A DNA stretch of 64,000 bases from assembly GCF_015832195.1 (NCBI RefSeq), contig NC_052018.1, positions 59,457,666-59,521,665 on the forward strand, written 5' to 3'. Shown in pieces: positions 1-12,400 of the stretch. Below the pieces are notes generated by a model. It saw nothing but the letters and a program-made list of their open reading frames with translations, had not been told where the DNA came from and did not search any database. The stretch's first letter is position 1. The number at the start of each line of letters is the position of its first letter. A program made the position numbers and the translations under genes. Source of the stretch: Motacilla alba alba (Eukaryota > Chordata > Aves > Passeriformes > Motacillidae).

Positions 1-769
1 CAAGGGCAGCTGCTAATCCTTCCATTTTTAGCACAATGCAAACCTTTCTCTGTTCACTAATCCATCACCACATCAGCAGCATCAGCTGATGTGCAGCCCC
101 TTTTTGCCTACAACCCCGTGGTCTCTGCCAGCATGCCTGATCCTGTATACATCTCCTGCCCAAAATTCAGTGTCTTGAAAGGTTTGTGGGGAGAGCAAAA
201 CACTGCCCCTTGAATGGTGCCTCAGGAGAACTTCGGCAGCCTGAGTTTTAGTTTGTTTTCTTTAAAAAGCAGTTCAGTCGAATAGCGCTCAGATTTACAG
301 GACAAAGGGGGAGAAAAAACCCTGCTAAACTGTCATTAATCTCACTGCAGTGGTGGAAAGAAATTCCATTTGTGTTCCTAGGGAGGGTCTTTGCTTTATG
401 ATCCAGCAAATGCTGGATGCTACAAGGCCGTTTGAACTTGTGCCAAATTCAATAGAGACCCACAGCAGTGGAAAACAAAGCCATTTAATTCTACAGCTAA
501 CTAAACTTCTACTATAAATTGTAGGGATATACCGTACAATTAAATCCACAGCTTTGGCACTTAAGCTAGTTTGAATTTGAATCCACCAAAATTTTTTATA
601 AATAAATCCTAATTCTTTTAGTCAGTAACATGCAGAGCAGGAAGATCTGTAGAGTCCAGCAAAAATAGTTTTTTTCTTTGGTCTTCATTCATCCTAAGAC
701 CCTTTTGCATAATTTTGGTAATATAGAGGGCTGAGTACTGATACAGATCATGCAAGAATGGACACTGAA

Positions 770-809
770 ATGAAAGAATGGACTTCATGAAAGAATGGAC
801 TTCATGAAA
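770..809 (+). repeat. Short tandem repeat, 17-bp unit, about 2.3 copies
   Basis: The unit ATGAAAGAATGGACTTC is present twice exactly at 770-803 and starts a third copy (ATGAAA). A weaker relative, CAAGAATGGACACTGA, precedes it. Recent slippage or a micro-duplication is the simplest origin. Confidence 0.9.
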
Positions 810-1536
810 CTGAAGAAGGTACACTTAAGCTGCATGCAACTGTATAATATAAAAAGGGCATAAACAAGACAAAGAGCAGATGAAGAAAAAACTCAAAAAT
901 CCAAACAACTCTGGAATACCCTGCACATGGTAAAGGGACATTAATATGCAAAGCCTCACATCCATTTCTTTGGTCCTAAGAAATTGTGGGATACCTTGAA
1001 TTAGCTGTGATATAACGCATGGCATAAAACACAGCACATAATTCACTCATACACTTTAAAAGCATTTGAATTTTGAAATCCTCTGTGATACCAATAACAA
1101 AAGAGGCATTTAACCTTTACAAAGAATGAAATGTTCATCTAAAATTAAATTTATTTTTATTCAGATGTAATAACCTCTGTCCCACATCCAGAATATGGAT
1201 TGTTCCTCCCTCACCCATGATGTTTTTTCCCAAGGAGAACTGTCCAGGCAGAAAATATCTCCTCTTGAGCTTGCACACAGCTCACTCAGAAGCAGCAGGA
1301 CTGTGCACACATGCAAGGACATGGGCTGCAGACATGTCCCTACACATAACACGAGGTAGTTCAAAGCAATTGGAAGCTGCTTCTGCATCTTTGGCAACCC
1401 CTGAAAGAAAATGGTCTCAGAAGTGGGACATCATGGCCTTGGTACTGATGGGAAGGGTAACTCAGCTCCAGGGATAACATACTGCATATTCCTGCAAGTC
1501 GCTTTGCACCATGCTGAGTACCAAAGAGCTTCTATT

Positions 1537-1637
1537 GAAAACAAAAACAACAACAACAAAAAAAACAAAAAAAAAAAAAAAAAAACAAAAAAAACCAACA
1601 AAAAAAAACCAAAACCAAACAAACAAACAAACAAACA
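1537..1637 (+). repeat. A-rich low-complexity tract with CAA and CAAA runs
   Basis: About 100 bp consists of A with interspersed C: CAA triplets, then an A18-type run, then an (AAAC)n run at the end. It explains the poly-Lys/Asn and poly-Phe reading frames on both strands. No retroposed body is recognisable before it. Confidence 0.9.
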
Positions 1638-4600
1638 ACCCAACCAGGAAAGTGTGTGAAAGTGTCTGAGAGTTGAATTATATCAGCTCTGAGGTGGCAC
1701 ACAGTAGCAGTAGTTAGGAACAAAACAATCATAGGAGGCAACTTCATAACGTAATTGGCTTCTGCATTAGGTCAGAGTTGCTACAAACCTCACCCATCTG
1801 TGAAGCAGTCAGATTTTCTGCTTGAGTTCAGCTTCATCCAGTAAGCCAAGGGAACGAGGAGTACAGAGGATGACATAAAAAATTCTTGGCTTTGGAAGAA
1901 ACAGGAAACAAAATTACATTGTCTGAGGAACTTCCTACAGCATGATTTTGCAAGGCAGTCAGATTCAGCTATCAGCAATACAGAGCACTACCTTAGAACA
2001 AAAATACTCCCGGTACAACTTCACCTTCACAGTTCAGCTTGCTGTGTAAAAAGTGAAAAATAAGAAATAACTCCTTGAGAAAGTGCCAAAAAAGGTCATA
2101 ACAATAATGTAGAGAGTGATGTAATACAGCAGGTGTTTGGAAACGTGGCATTTGGTTTACAAGCATGGTACTATCTACTGAAGATTTCATGCAGTAGAGC
2201 CCCAATACGCTCGGGTGTGTAGAACCTGTGCACTTCAGGACCTTATCTCCTTCTCTTATTAGACTGCATGGATGCCAGAAAATGCTATGCTGGCCCCCAG
2301 CCTGAAGCAGGAGGGAATTTCCCCATGCAGGAGGAGGAGGAGGGAGATACTCACCAGGTCTTATCCCATGACTGCAGGGAGGGGTGTCCAGCACATGCAC
2401 CCAGACTCAAGCTCAGGAGCAGGCATGAGGCTCCCAGGCTGAGAACCAGATTAAAACCTGTTTGCTAAAGGCCTCTTCAGATAACCTTGCACAGAGCCTG
2501 GCACCCATGGGCAGTAGAAAGGGAACTCCTCAGTGACCCCATGGGGAGGACAGCCATCCCTGGCATAGGAAAGTGATCTTCATACTGTATGTGTTATGCA
2601 GGGAAAGTGAAGGCAGCCCTGGATAGACACACTAAATACAAAATGGCTTTCTCAACCATTCCTTAAAAAAAAAAAAAAAAAAGTTTCATTGTTCTTCTAT
2701 AAAGAGAGAGAGAAAAAAGCTTAAAAAGCTTTGCCTGCTGGTGTCCATCACTCTACATCTGAAAAGCCTCCTTCACTACTGGCAAATGCATATTATGCCT
2801 CCACATATGGAGGCATTTCCCCAAAACCCAGGGACAAGCTAAGTCTGCCTCTTCTAGCCAACAAGGAGATGAAGCATCTGTGGGTTGATCAGCATTTTTA
2901 AAAGGAACCAGAAGTTTTTAACGTGAGCTTCACTTAAATAAGAAACAAAAGCAAGATTTAAACTGAAATTAAATTCAGTGAGACAAAAGGCTCTACTGTG
3001 ATACAAAAATATAAACAATGTTGTTCTTAACAAGACACTGATTCATGTTTCCTTTCTGGAAAAAAAAATCTTTATTTTTTAAAATCAGTACTGGTACGAA
3101 CATATAGTCCAGTAAATAACATTTGTTACTTTTCTCTTTCCCCCACTCCCTTCCAACCCAGTTATATGCTTATAAAGAGAGAGCAATTACAGCAATTTCA
3201 ATGTCCAGACACTTGAGAAGATGTTGCAGTGAACACAGACCACCCACTAACTTCATCTGCCTTGTTTTCGTAGTCCTGAATTTTTTCAGATTTTCCACTG
3301 CCCTTGATAATGAAAAACATAAGCTTTTTCTTTTTGTTATTAGTTTTTATATACAAAGGGCAAAATGCAAGGGCAGGTCAAGGAGAATTTGTTAAATGCC
3401 GAAAAATCCAAGACATTCCTCCACACATGTTGGCTTTCCTCTCAATTTGTGTGCCATCAGGCACAGCACTGTTTTCTTTCCCACTCTCATTGTAGCTTCA
3501 AGATCCAAACTGGTTTCTCACTAAGTTTGCTCTCACAAACCTGCTAGACAATGACCACCATAGCTTCCCTTTCTCACATGAGGCTTATCTCTCTCAAAGG
3601 AAACTACACTGGTAAAATAGAAGTGAAATTAACCCAGAAACACAGAAAATTTAGTGTGATTCCATAGGTCAAAGCTGTTATAGAGCTTTCTTCCCAGAGT
3701 CCACAAATTCTCTAATAATAAATAATATCAATAATAAATATTTGCTTGCATAACATGGTTTGTGTGCTATCACATGGAGCTATGTTCTTGAAGGGGTCTG
3801 CAAATGGGAGCTTATTGCTGACAGGGGCAACAGAAAAAGAGTTTAAACTATATTTCACTGTTTAAAAAAAAACTAGATAGGCTGCTTGCTAGTTAACATA
3901 TTGGCTTTGCTGTTCACTTCCAAAGGTCACCTTCTTCCTGCTGTGGAGCCTTCTGCCACATATCTGTCCAGTCTAACAATTTTTGCCAGACAGTTTTTGT
4001 CAGATTAGGTTAATTATTAACACAAATCACAAAAACAACCCCATCACAAAATCCTTTTCTTTCACTTGCAAACTGGGTACGTTACTGACAAAAGCTGAAC
4101 AAGCTTAATCTACCATAAACAGCGGTCATGTGTTACATTTACATAGCTTTTGTCAGCAGTGCTTCAGAAAAACACACACAAATAGGGATCATTTCATCCT
4201 TCACTAGACTTAATCGATTTGGAATTTTTGAATGGTGTACAGTGATGGTTTATAGAGCAAAGGAAAGAGCACAACTTTAGTGAAATACAGAAACCAGGGA
4301 GAAAATATTTTAAGCAGGTCAGGCATCACACCAAACTGAATTATATCCTGAATCACAGAATAAGTCCCTTATAAACAGGGCAGTATAAGTTTTACTGACT
4401 GCAAATGGTCAACGGCTTTGATTTTCTGCTTCACTGCAAAGGTTGAAACCCACACATCTCATTTTATCAGTAGATAAACATCTATCTCAGGATAAAGCAC
4501 AGTCCCATAGCTGAAACCTGACACCCTGAATGCTAGATATCCAGACTTACTGAACTGTGTGGATATCTTTACATGATAATCCATCTGTAAAAGATACTAA

Positions 4601-5849
4601 AAATTTCCAGTTGCCTAATTTTCTTCCCTTGACTTACTACTGAATTGCCCACTGCAATTCTGAAGCTTTTCTGTGGAAAAGGGTTGATTTCTCATGGGGA
4701 AAGGCAAGCTAAATACCTGAGAAAAAAAAAATACCCCACCACCAAAATTCCACCAGCATAGAGACTATCTCCTCAGGGAAATTTTCAAAAGCAGGTATTC
4801 AGAATATTGCCTAATTGAGACCACTTGTAACAGTAATTACGTTTAAGAACCAGTGCCAGAGGTGCAATTTTTATTTCAGCACTAACACTGGGTTTGGGGG
4901 ACATTTTTTGAAGTTTGGGTGGTTTGAGAGTTTTGTTTGATTGATATTTTTTTCCAATAAAACGTTATCCATTATTCTTCTTGGTGTATTTCCCAAGTTT
5001 AATGAAGACAGCATTTAGCTTAGCTATTGTCAACAGGTCAGACAAAGATAACTCTATTGGCAGGTGTCAGTGGTGCACCACAGTCAGAACATGCTCTCAG
5101 GTTTGCTTCCACGCACTAAAGCTCACTCTGGTCACACAGGGCCTGTTCTTGAGGCAACAGGGGCTGCTTCAGTTGTCTGATATGGTAAACACTAGGAAAA
5201 CAGCTAGAAGACCCTTGAGGATAAACACCAAACTATAGTTTAACAAGACTAGAGAACATTCTGGACTCCCGGCAAGAAGATACTTTCTCATTGTAGGTAC
5301 CAGCTCATTTAACACCACTAACTCCAAGGCCTAGCTCAGCTTCAAAACACAGCTAATCAGAGTTTAAATTAGCTTTCCTACATCTCCTGGGTAAACTCTG
5401 CCTGCACCCCTGCCAAAACACACTTCTTTCCTCCCCTGCATTTCCAAACAATCCCTCACCATAGGTGTTTCCCCTGCAGCTTCTCACAGTGCTGTGCACC
5501 TAGCTGTAAATTGCACAGCCACACCAAAGGATCGGAGGCAGAAGTGGATGCATAGAAATGTTGGCTGTGTATCCTGGGAACAGGAGAAAGCTCTTAGCCC
5601 TGCCTCAGCACTTCTGCTCCTAGCTCTTCTTCCCCTTCATCCAAAAACCAGACGTAAAAGGAAGAAATATTTCCAGGCTCCAACTTCAGCTTCTGCCACG
5701 GTGCTCTGATGGGTCTCGGCACAGCCAGCCCTAATCACAGTCGCTCTTCACGTTCCTTTCGGGGACAGGCTGCAATGCCTGCAGCGCTGTCCTCCCACAG
5801 GGAGGGCAAAGCAAAGCTGCGGTGGGAATTCAGCAGCTGCCCAGACAGC

Positions 5850-6200
5850 AGATAACAACAGGATGTCATTTATCCTCAGCAGCGGGGTTGGAGGTCTCGC
5901 CGAAGCAGTTAGAGGTCAAAATTAGTTACCAGGCAATGGCTGCTTAGTGATTCATGCGAAATTAGTCGTGACCTCAGCCACAGGGACTGCGGAGAAGTGT
6001 TCACGTGGCACTAAGGCACTAATTAGCACTGCCACTGGATGGCTCCGTGCAGGTCACAGCCGGGTCTGGATCACACGGTGAATTACCCCATCCCGCTAAT
6101 GACGCCAGTGTTAATGAAGTGAAAGTCTGCTCCCATGGAAAACTTAAGTCAGAGATTACTGCCTTATCTGATGCAAATACAAGAGGGAATGAAAGTTCTG
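5850..6200. promoter_or_regulatory. Candidate cis-regulatory element (homeodomain, bZIP-like and octamer motifs)
   Basis: About 350 bp of balanced composition carries a dense set of motif-like words. They include CTAATTAG (a palindromic homeodomain site, near 6019), AATTAGT repeats, TGACGCC and TGATGCAA (bZIP-like), and a perfect ATGCAAAT octamer at 6171-6178. There is no coding potential. The look is that of a conserved non-coding element, but conservation cannot be judged from one sequence. Confidence 0.3.
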
Positions 6201-7067
6201 CTCCCTCCATGAGCATCAGCCAGGGCCTGATCAGAGAGTGAAAGTAGGAACCCATCCCAGAATCTGGACAAAGTTACTCCCAATCACTCTTTAAATTAGT
6301 CCTTCCTCTTATGTGATTGAATCCCCAAAAGGCACAGTTTTTGTCCTGAAGTATGGGAACAAGCAGATAACAAGCAATGGGTGGGAGTAGTAGTGACTGC
6401 GTAGCAAAGGTGTAGGATTTGGTGCCACTGTCAAAACACATCCAGACTGAACTTCCTCTCTTGCTGACTACAGCCTGGCTGAGTGCAGATGAGAGCAATG
6501 GTTTGGGTCTATTTTTCACCACATTAGAAGGACTTTTCTTGAAAGTTTGTATTTTGACAATGCAATTCCCTGGGAAAAACAAAGTTCTTGTGTTAGATAT
6601 ATGCAAACATTATAAGTAAAAACACACCACTGCTCCCATTCTGCATTAAACTTCACCACAACCTCATTTTTAGATCTTAAAACATTCAGATTTATTTAGA
6701 GAAATCAAATTCTCCACCCAGTCCCAATGTTTAAAAACATTAAAGCCCAGGAGTACCCAAGGAGACACAATGTAGCAGCTTGTATTTTATTATTTGATGG
6801 TGTGGGGAGAAGACAGAAAAGACAAACTCCTGAGAACATCCTGGCTTTGGAGAAAGTGCAGACCTAGAGCAGCTAGGCAAGAACCAAGAGCACCTGAAGT
6901 CCAAGTGTAGATTAGGGAGCAGGAGTGATGGCTGTGGTGGTACCATGGGATGCAGCAGAACTCCTGAGGGTGGGCAGGTAATATGCTGACAAATCCTGGC
7001 CAGAAGACTGTGCAGCCTGCTCTGGAGGCCACATCCATTTCATTTCAGTAGAGTCCTTTTCTTCAGA

Positions 7068-7090
7068 CTTATTTATTTATTTATTTATTA
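7068..7090 (+). repeat. (TTTA)n microsatellite
   Basis: A run of about five and a half TTTA units. Confidence 0.85.
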
Positions 7091-9407
7091 AACTTCCTAA
7101 AATTTGACTTGGCAGCGAGAAAAAGGGACTGGCAGAGGGAAAAGCAACATTTCCCAGTAGGGTAAGTTTAAGCCAGCCAGTGAAACTTGATATGAGTTCT
7201 TAATCTTCAAGACTTGTGTTGACATCACAAGCTGTGAAAGTGCAGCCAACGATCAGGGGAGCTGAAGTTTGGGTTACATGAAGTGCTCGCTTTTTGTTTT
7301 TCTTTCTAAGCTATTATTGCTTTTAGTGCAAAACTAAAGAATTAAAAGAATTTTAAGGGCATGGGGAGTCACATATTTAAATAACAACAGCAGTATGGGA
7401 TGGCCTTGGATTTCAAGTCAGTCCAAAAGCAAAGGCAGAATTAAGAAGGAAGCCGGAGGTACAGAGCCGGACTAAAAAGACTGCAAGGCTTAGGAAAGAA
7501 GTATCTGGCCAAATACAGAGAATGAGATCCTGTAATGTTTAACACAGCCTAAGCAAAGACATTCTTTCTCCATGACTCCAGAGGAGCAAGGAATAGACAA
7601 GATAGGGCAGAATGGCACTGCTTGCTAGCAAAAGTGCTCATACAATATGACACTACTGCCCATTGTGTCATCAGCTCCAGTAATGCAGCAGCCTGGATGG
7701 TGACAACCTCCCTCCTCCTGTAGGTTTTTGAGAGCCCAAGGCTCCCCAGCTCCATGCAAGGAAGAAATGGTCTGGAAGTGCTTCTGCCCCGGAGAGGAAT
7801 GCAGTGGCCATTGCCCAGGAGTGCAGCTCTAGGGTTAAGCCACTGCCTAAATTATGGCTCTGGGATTCCAGGTACCTGTCTGAGGCAAGAGGTCCCCAAA
7901 CCTATCCCTAGATTTATTCTAGTAAGATCAACCTTTTGAAAAGCTGAGAAGCTGACTGTGCACTGCAAGCAAGATGCAGAGCACTGGGAGTCCAATCCTG
8001 CTCTTACTAATGTCAAATGAGAGTTTTACTGTTGGCTGCAATGGGGTCAGGATGGCGTCCTCAGAGCCTTGCAGAGGAAACAAGATTAAAAAGGCAAACT
8101 TTTCAAGTCTAAATAAAACGTCAGACTTCAGATCATACATTTCCAAACAAAAGTTACTGAAAACAAGGATTGAAAGAGCTAGTTGCCAATTTTGAATGCA
8201 GCCCTTTCCAACAGCCCACTTGGACACATCAACTTACAGTGAGGTTATGGAACTCCAAATCCTTTTACATAGGCTGGGGCACGTTAGCACCTTAACATTA
8301 CCTGTTCTTTAAGAGGGTAGGTAAGATACTTTTAACAAGAGAGGAGAGGAAGGGGTGTAACTTAACAGCAGGAGCAGCTTTCCATATTTTCCACACTGTT
8401 TGCCACCAACCTTAAACACACAGAAGCTATGTCCTGAAAGTTCTTACAACAAAAATATGATACCATAGTATGAAACACACCTTCTGCTCATTTGCAGAAA
8501 CAGATGTCCTCACTGCCTTGCCAGGCTTGACAGAGATACATAGAGCCTAGAAATCAGTAAATGTTACGAGAAAACTAGGCTCAGTTTTACAGGCCTGACT
8601 TCAGTTTGTTGACATGTAACTTAATGCCTCTCTTGAAAGAGCTCATCAAATATTTCAAAGAGAGCACAGATTTCTTTCATTACTTTTACAGAATAAAGCC
8701 CAGAGAATAAAAACCTATCAGAGTGGGAAAGGGCAAGCCTGTGCCATTAAAAGTTTAGACTCTGCTAAATGCTCCATTCTTGCTATGTTTGCCACTTATG
8801 CAGTGAAATGAATGACTCCAGACAGCAGAGTATGCAAACTTTAACCAAGGGGTAAAACAGCTGTATCTAACCACAAGTAACAGAAGGCCTTTTTTTGACC
8901 ACTCAAGTAAAATTCTAGGCAAAAGCCTATTATGGTTGTCCTCAGTGTAGGCAGGACAGAAAAACAAAAAAAGCAAACAGAACTTTCAAAAGCCAGTAAC
9001 ACCAACAGAGAAAATGTTTTTTCTACCACAGAAGTGCTCAAACTCACTTTTTCCTCACTGCTAAGGCTGAAGACAGTTATTCATTCACCTTTTTATGCAA
9101 TCATATGGAGTCAAATGAGGGTAGCAAAGGCTGAAAAGCCAGAGCTAATGTTAGCACTGTATATTTTTATGACCTTTGGTGTGTTTACAGAATACAGAAG
9201 CTATTGTCTGGAATCCTTTCTCTCCATGCTGAGGAGGACGGAGCTAGGGAAGAGGATTATGAACAGTTCTCTGTTTGTGCATGAATACCAGAGCTAGCAT
9301 CTCCACAATGCTGGATTGTTTACCCCCAAACAACTTAAGAGCAGACAAGAATTGTTAAATAAACACCAACATGTGACGATTAATGGGAAAGCAACATTAC
9401 ATTTACC

Positions 9408-9430
9408 AAAAAAAAAAAAAAAAAAAAAAA
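9408..9430 (+). repeat. A23 homopolymer
   Basis: Twenty-three A follow ACATTTACC. No target duplication or recognisable retroposon body is visible upstream, so it is a simple repeat. Confidence 0.85.
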
Positions 9431-12400
9431 GGCAACAAAATAATTCTTAGCCTTCTACTTGAATTTTGACCATCATTTTAGAGCCCACACAATTCTGTAT
9501 TCTAATATTCTGGACAACTCCTAGTAAATACAATGTAAAACAAGAGAAATAATAGTACTTGTGCTGCAGCAACTCAGTTTTATAGTTTTTCTTTCTTCCT
9601 CATACAGTAGAAGTTCCTATAGAAGAGCCATTCCTATTCCTTGGCCATAGAGGTTCCTTATCACCTTCATCAGCCATATCCAATGCTAATTGAATGAGGG
9701 AATGTTGCTTTTACAAGCGCTTTGGACACAGGTGCTGTAATTGAATGCTCACCCTAGTGCAGTCTGTTTTGATGGAAAAGTACTCTCAGGTCATAGAAAG
9801 GCCCCATAAACATGGAAAGGATAGATTTATATGTGTTTATAGGTTCTATATTTTTCTAGGCATTTAGGAGATAGATTGGTATATAGCTTAAGCAAACTTC
9901 TACATACAGCAATTCCAAGGCACTTCAATGACTGCCTTCCTTTCTGCCTTAGTTATTTGAACTGGAAACTTCTGAAAACAGGGCAGGTCTTTCCGGGGGT
10001 GTTGAGGATTTTTTTTGGCAGGATGTTTGCACAGCAGATTTCCCACCTGGACTCCCACTAAACATGATACTTCCAGACAGCAACACTATATTATCACTAT
10101 TGCTGCTATGAAAAATAAAAATAAATAAAAATCCCTTCCCCCCCCCCCATGCTGCAGTACTGTAGTCAAAACCATGAAACAAAATATTTTTAGAACCCAG
10201 AAAACCTCCTGACCATCAACTCAAACCCATCTTTCCATTAGAAGTTTTCCTGCCTTTTCAGCTTTTGTACAGCAAGTAGATGACACTGGCTTAAGGGCCT
10301 TAAAGTTAGAAATAAACTAACAGAATAGAGCAACATATCAACCTTTGTTGTATTAATGAGCAGAACAATCAAAACTTCAAGAGAAAAAGGACAAGAGTCA
10401 AATCCCATGCTGCCTTATCTTGCAAGAAAACATCACTGGTCAGACAGATGGTTCCCCCAACTTTAGAATAGATGCCGCCTGCTGGCACTGTGCATCCACA
10501 GCCTCTAGGGCAGAAGGTCCTGGACACAGACCCCCATGGGACTCCTCATGACTCGACAGCAGAGGCAGCCAGTGTGCCCAGCCTCCCACAGAGCAACAAG
10601 TGGCTGTTTTGCATCACCTTTCTTCTGGCGCTCTCAGCTTACTGAAAACCCCGAAAACCCCAACTTTCCTGAAAATCCTTCCAAGACAAACCCTCTTCTA
10701 TCCCTAGTTCCTCTCCAAATGCCCTCCCCAGCTCTATACAAATTATATACCCTTTAGAAGTTTATTTGCCTGGTCAGAATCTGCTCAATAGATAAGCATG
10801 TTTGTACTTTGTCAAAGAAATTGTTACAGCCTTTGGTTCCTCTAAAAAAAGAAAGCCTGGCATCAATAAGGCCATAATTAATTCTGTGAATATCAGACCA
10901 CTCTTAAAATTTTGGTATTCAAATAAGCAACTTTTCTTCGCATTGCTTCAGACCATATGAGTACCAGGAAAACAAAACAAAACCAAAAACCAACTTTCCA
11001 AAAATCCCCAAGCGCACTGGGGAGGAAAAGAACAGATATTAGGTTTGGAAAATTCTGGTTGGGAAGGAGAATTTAAAGATGTTTCCACAAACTTGAATGC
11101 TCCCAAGAGTCAGTTTTGTTACACAATCTCAGTGCTCTGAACAAGCTGCAAGTTAGCGAGCTGGCTGGAGAGGAAAGAGGATGTAAACACCCTACAAATG
11201 CTCAGACACTCTCACAGGACATTCACAGAGGGCTCGGAAAGGAGCTGTCACCCCAGCTCACATTGTTCATATTGTGAACTTTCTCCACCTCTTCTTCCAG
11301 GCAATTGGTCACTGCTTTCACACACCAACACATGTACACATCCCACGTGTCTCAGCAGCTACCTGGGGAGACTGAGATCTCTAACAGGTCTCCAGAGCTG
11401 CCCTAGAGTTGACCTGTGGTTCAGTCATTAGTAGGCAGGAAAAGTTGAAGCACTACCAAATATTCCTTAACTTGTTGACCAGAGCTGGTATTTGAGTAAC
11501 AAGAAAGTTGTTTTTTCTCTCCTTCAAATGAGCTCTGCTTCTTGGTGTTGTTTAGAAGGAGCCTTCCTTGATCTGGGACTGGAGTTATTACTCTGGCTGC
11601 TCTCTGGCCAAGCTAGCCCAGAGCAGGGGGGCAGAATATATTTAGGCTGTGCTTCTAGCTCACCAAAGGCAGCAGCTGCTCTGGGGAAGATTCTGGGTGC
11701 AAAGGTCTGAGCACATAAACCATCAAGCAGAGTGATTGATATCAATGCAAGGATACCACAACTCTCCACTGCTGGATCTTTAGCACAGACCAGAAGCCAG
11801 CAGTTTTGGCATTCTGAGATCTAATTCCTACCTCCACTGATTTTAGCAGCATCCTGGCTTGCCAGACCTGTGGTTGCATCACTTTTGGAAAAGGCTCCTT
11901 ACTATGTATTTATAATAAAGTAGTAGAAGCAGACAAAGAGGTCTGAGACCTAAAGAAAAGCCAGATTGGCAAAATCAGTTCACATTTCATTGTTGTTTGA
12001 ATTCTAGTAAATACAGCCCTAAGAACAAGGGAAATCTGGATGAAATCCAGTAGATTCTTTGGCCTGAATCGGTGCTGTACTAGAAGTTGAGGGAGGGAGA
12101 AAAGGCTTTAAACAATGCTCGCATCCTGTCCATCTGCAGCCTAACCCAACACAGCCATAGGCCCTGCACATGCTTAACCAGCTCAAAAACCTGGTTTGAA
12201 AGAGGCATGAGAGCACTCTTATGACACTGCACAATCTGTTCATACGCATCCTCCTGACTGTATTAGGACCTCCAGCACTTCTGTGCCACCCAGGCTCAGT
12301 ATGTTAGTGCTTCTACAGACAAAATAAGCCTCTAAGCACCCTGCCCCTCTGAGTGGCTATGTCAAAGTCTTCCTACTATCTTCTGCCAGGCACAACTTCC

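Larger units (their letters stand above)
1..5849. other. Intergenic, no gene recognised
   Basis: The stretch is AT-rich unique DNA apart from the simple and tandem repeats listed separately and an A18 run at 2665-2682. All ORFs are under 140 codons, lack family features and show no coding bias. The longest (1993-2400, minus) has no recognisable domain. I see no CR1, LTR or RNA gene. Confidence 0.6.
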
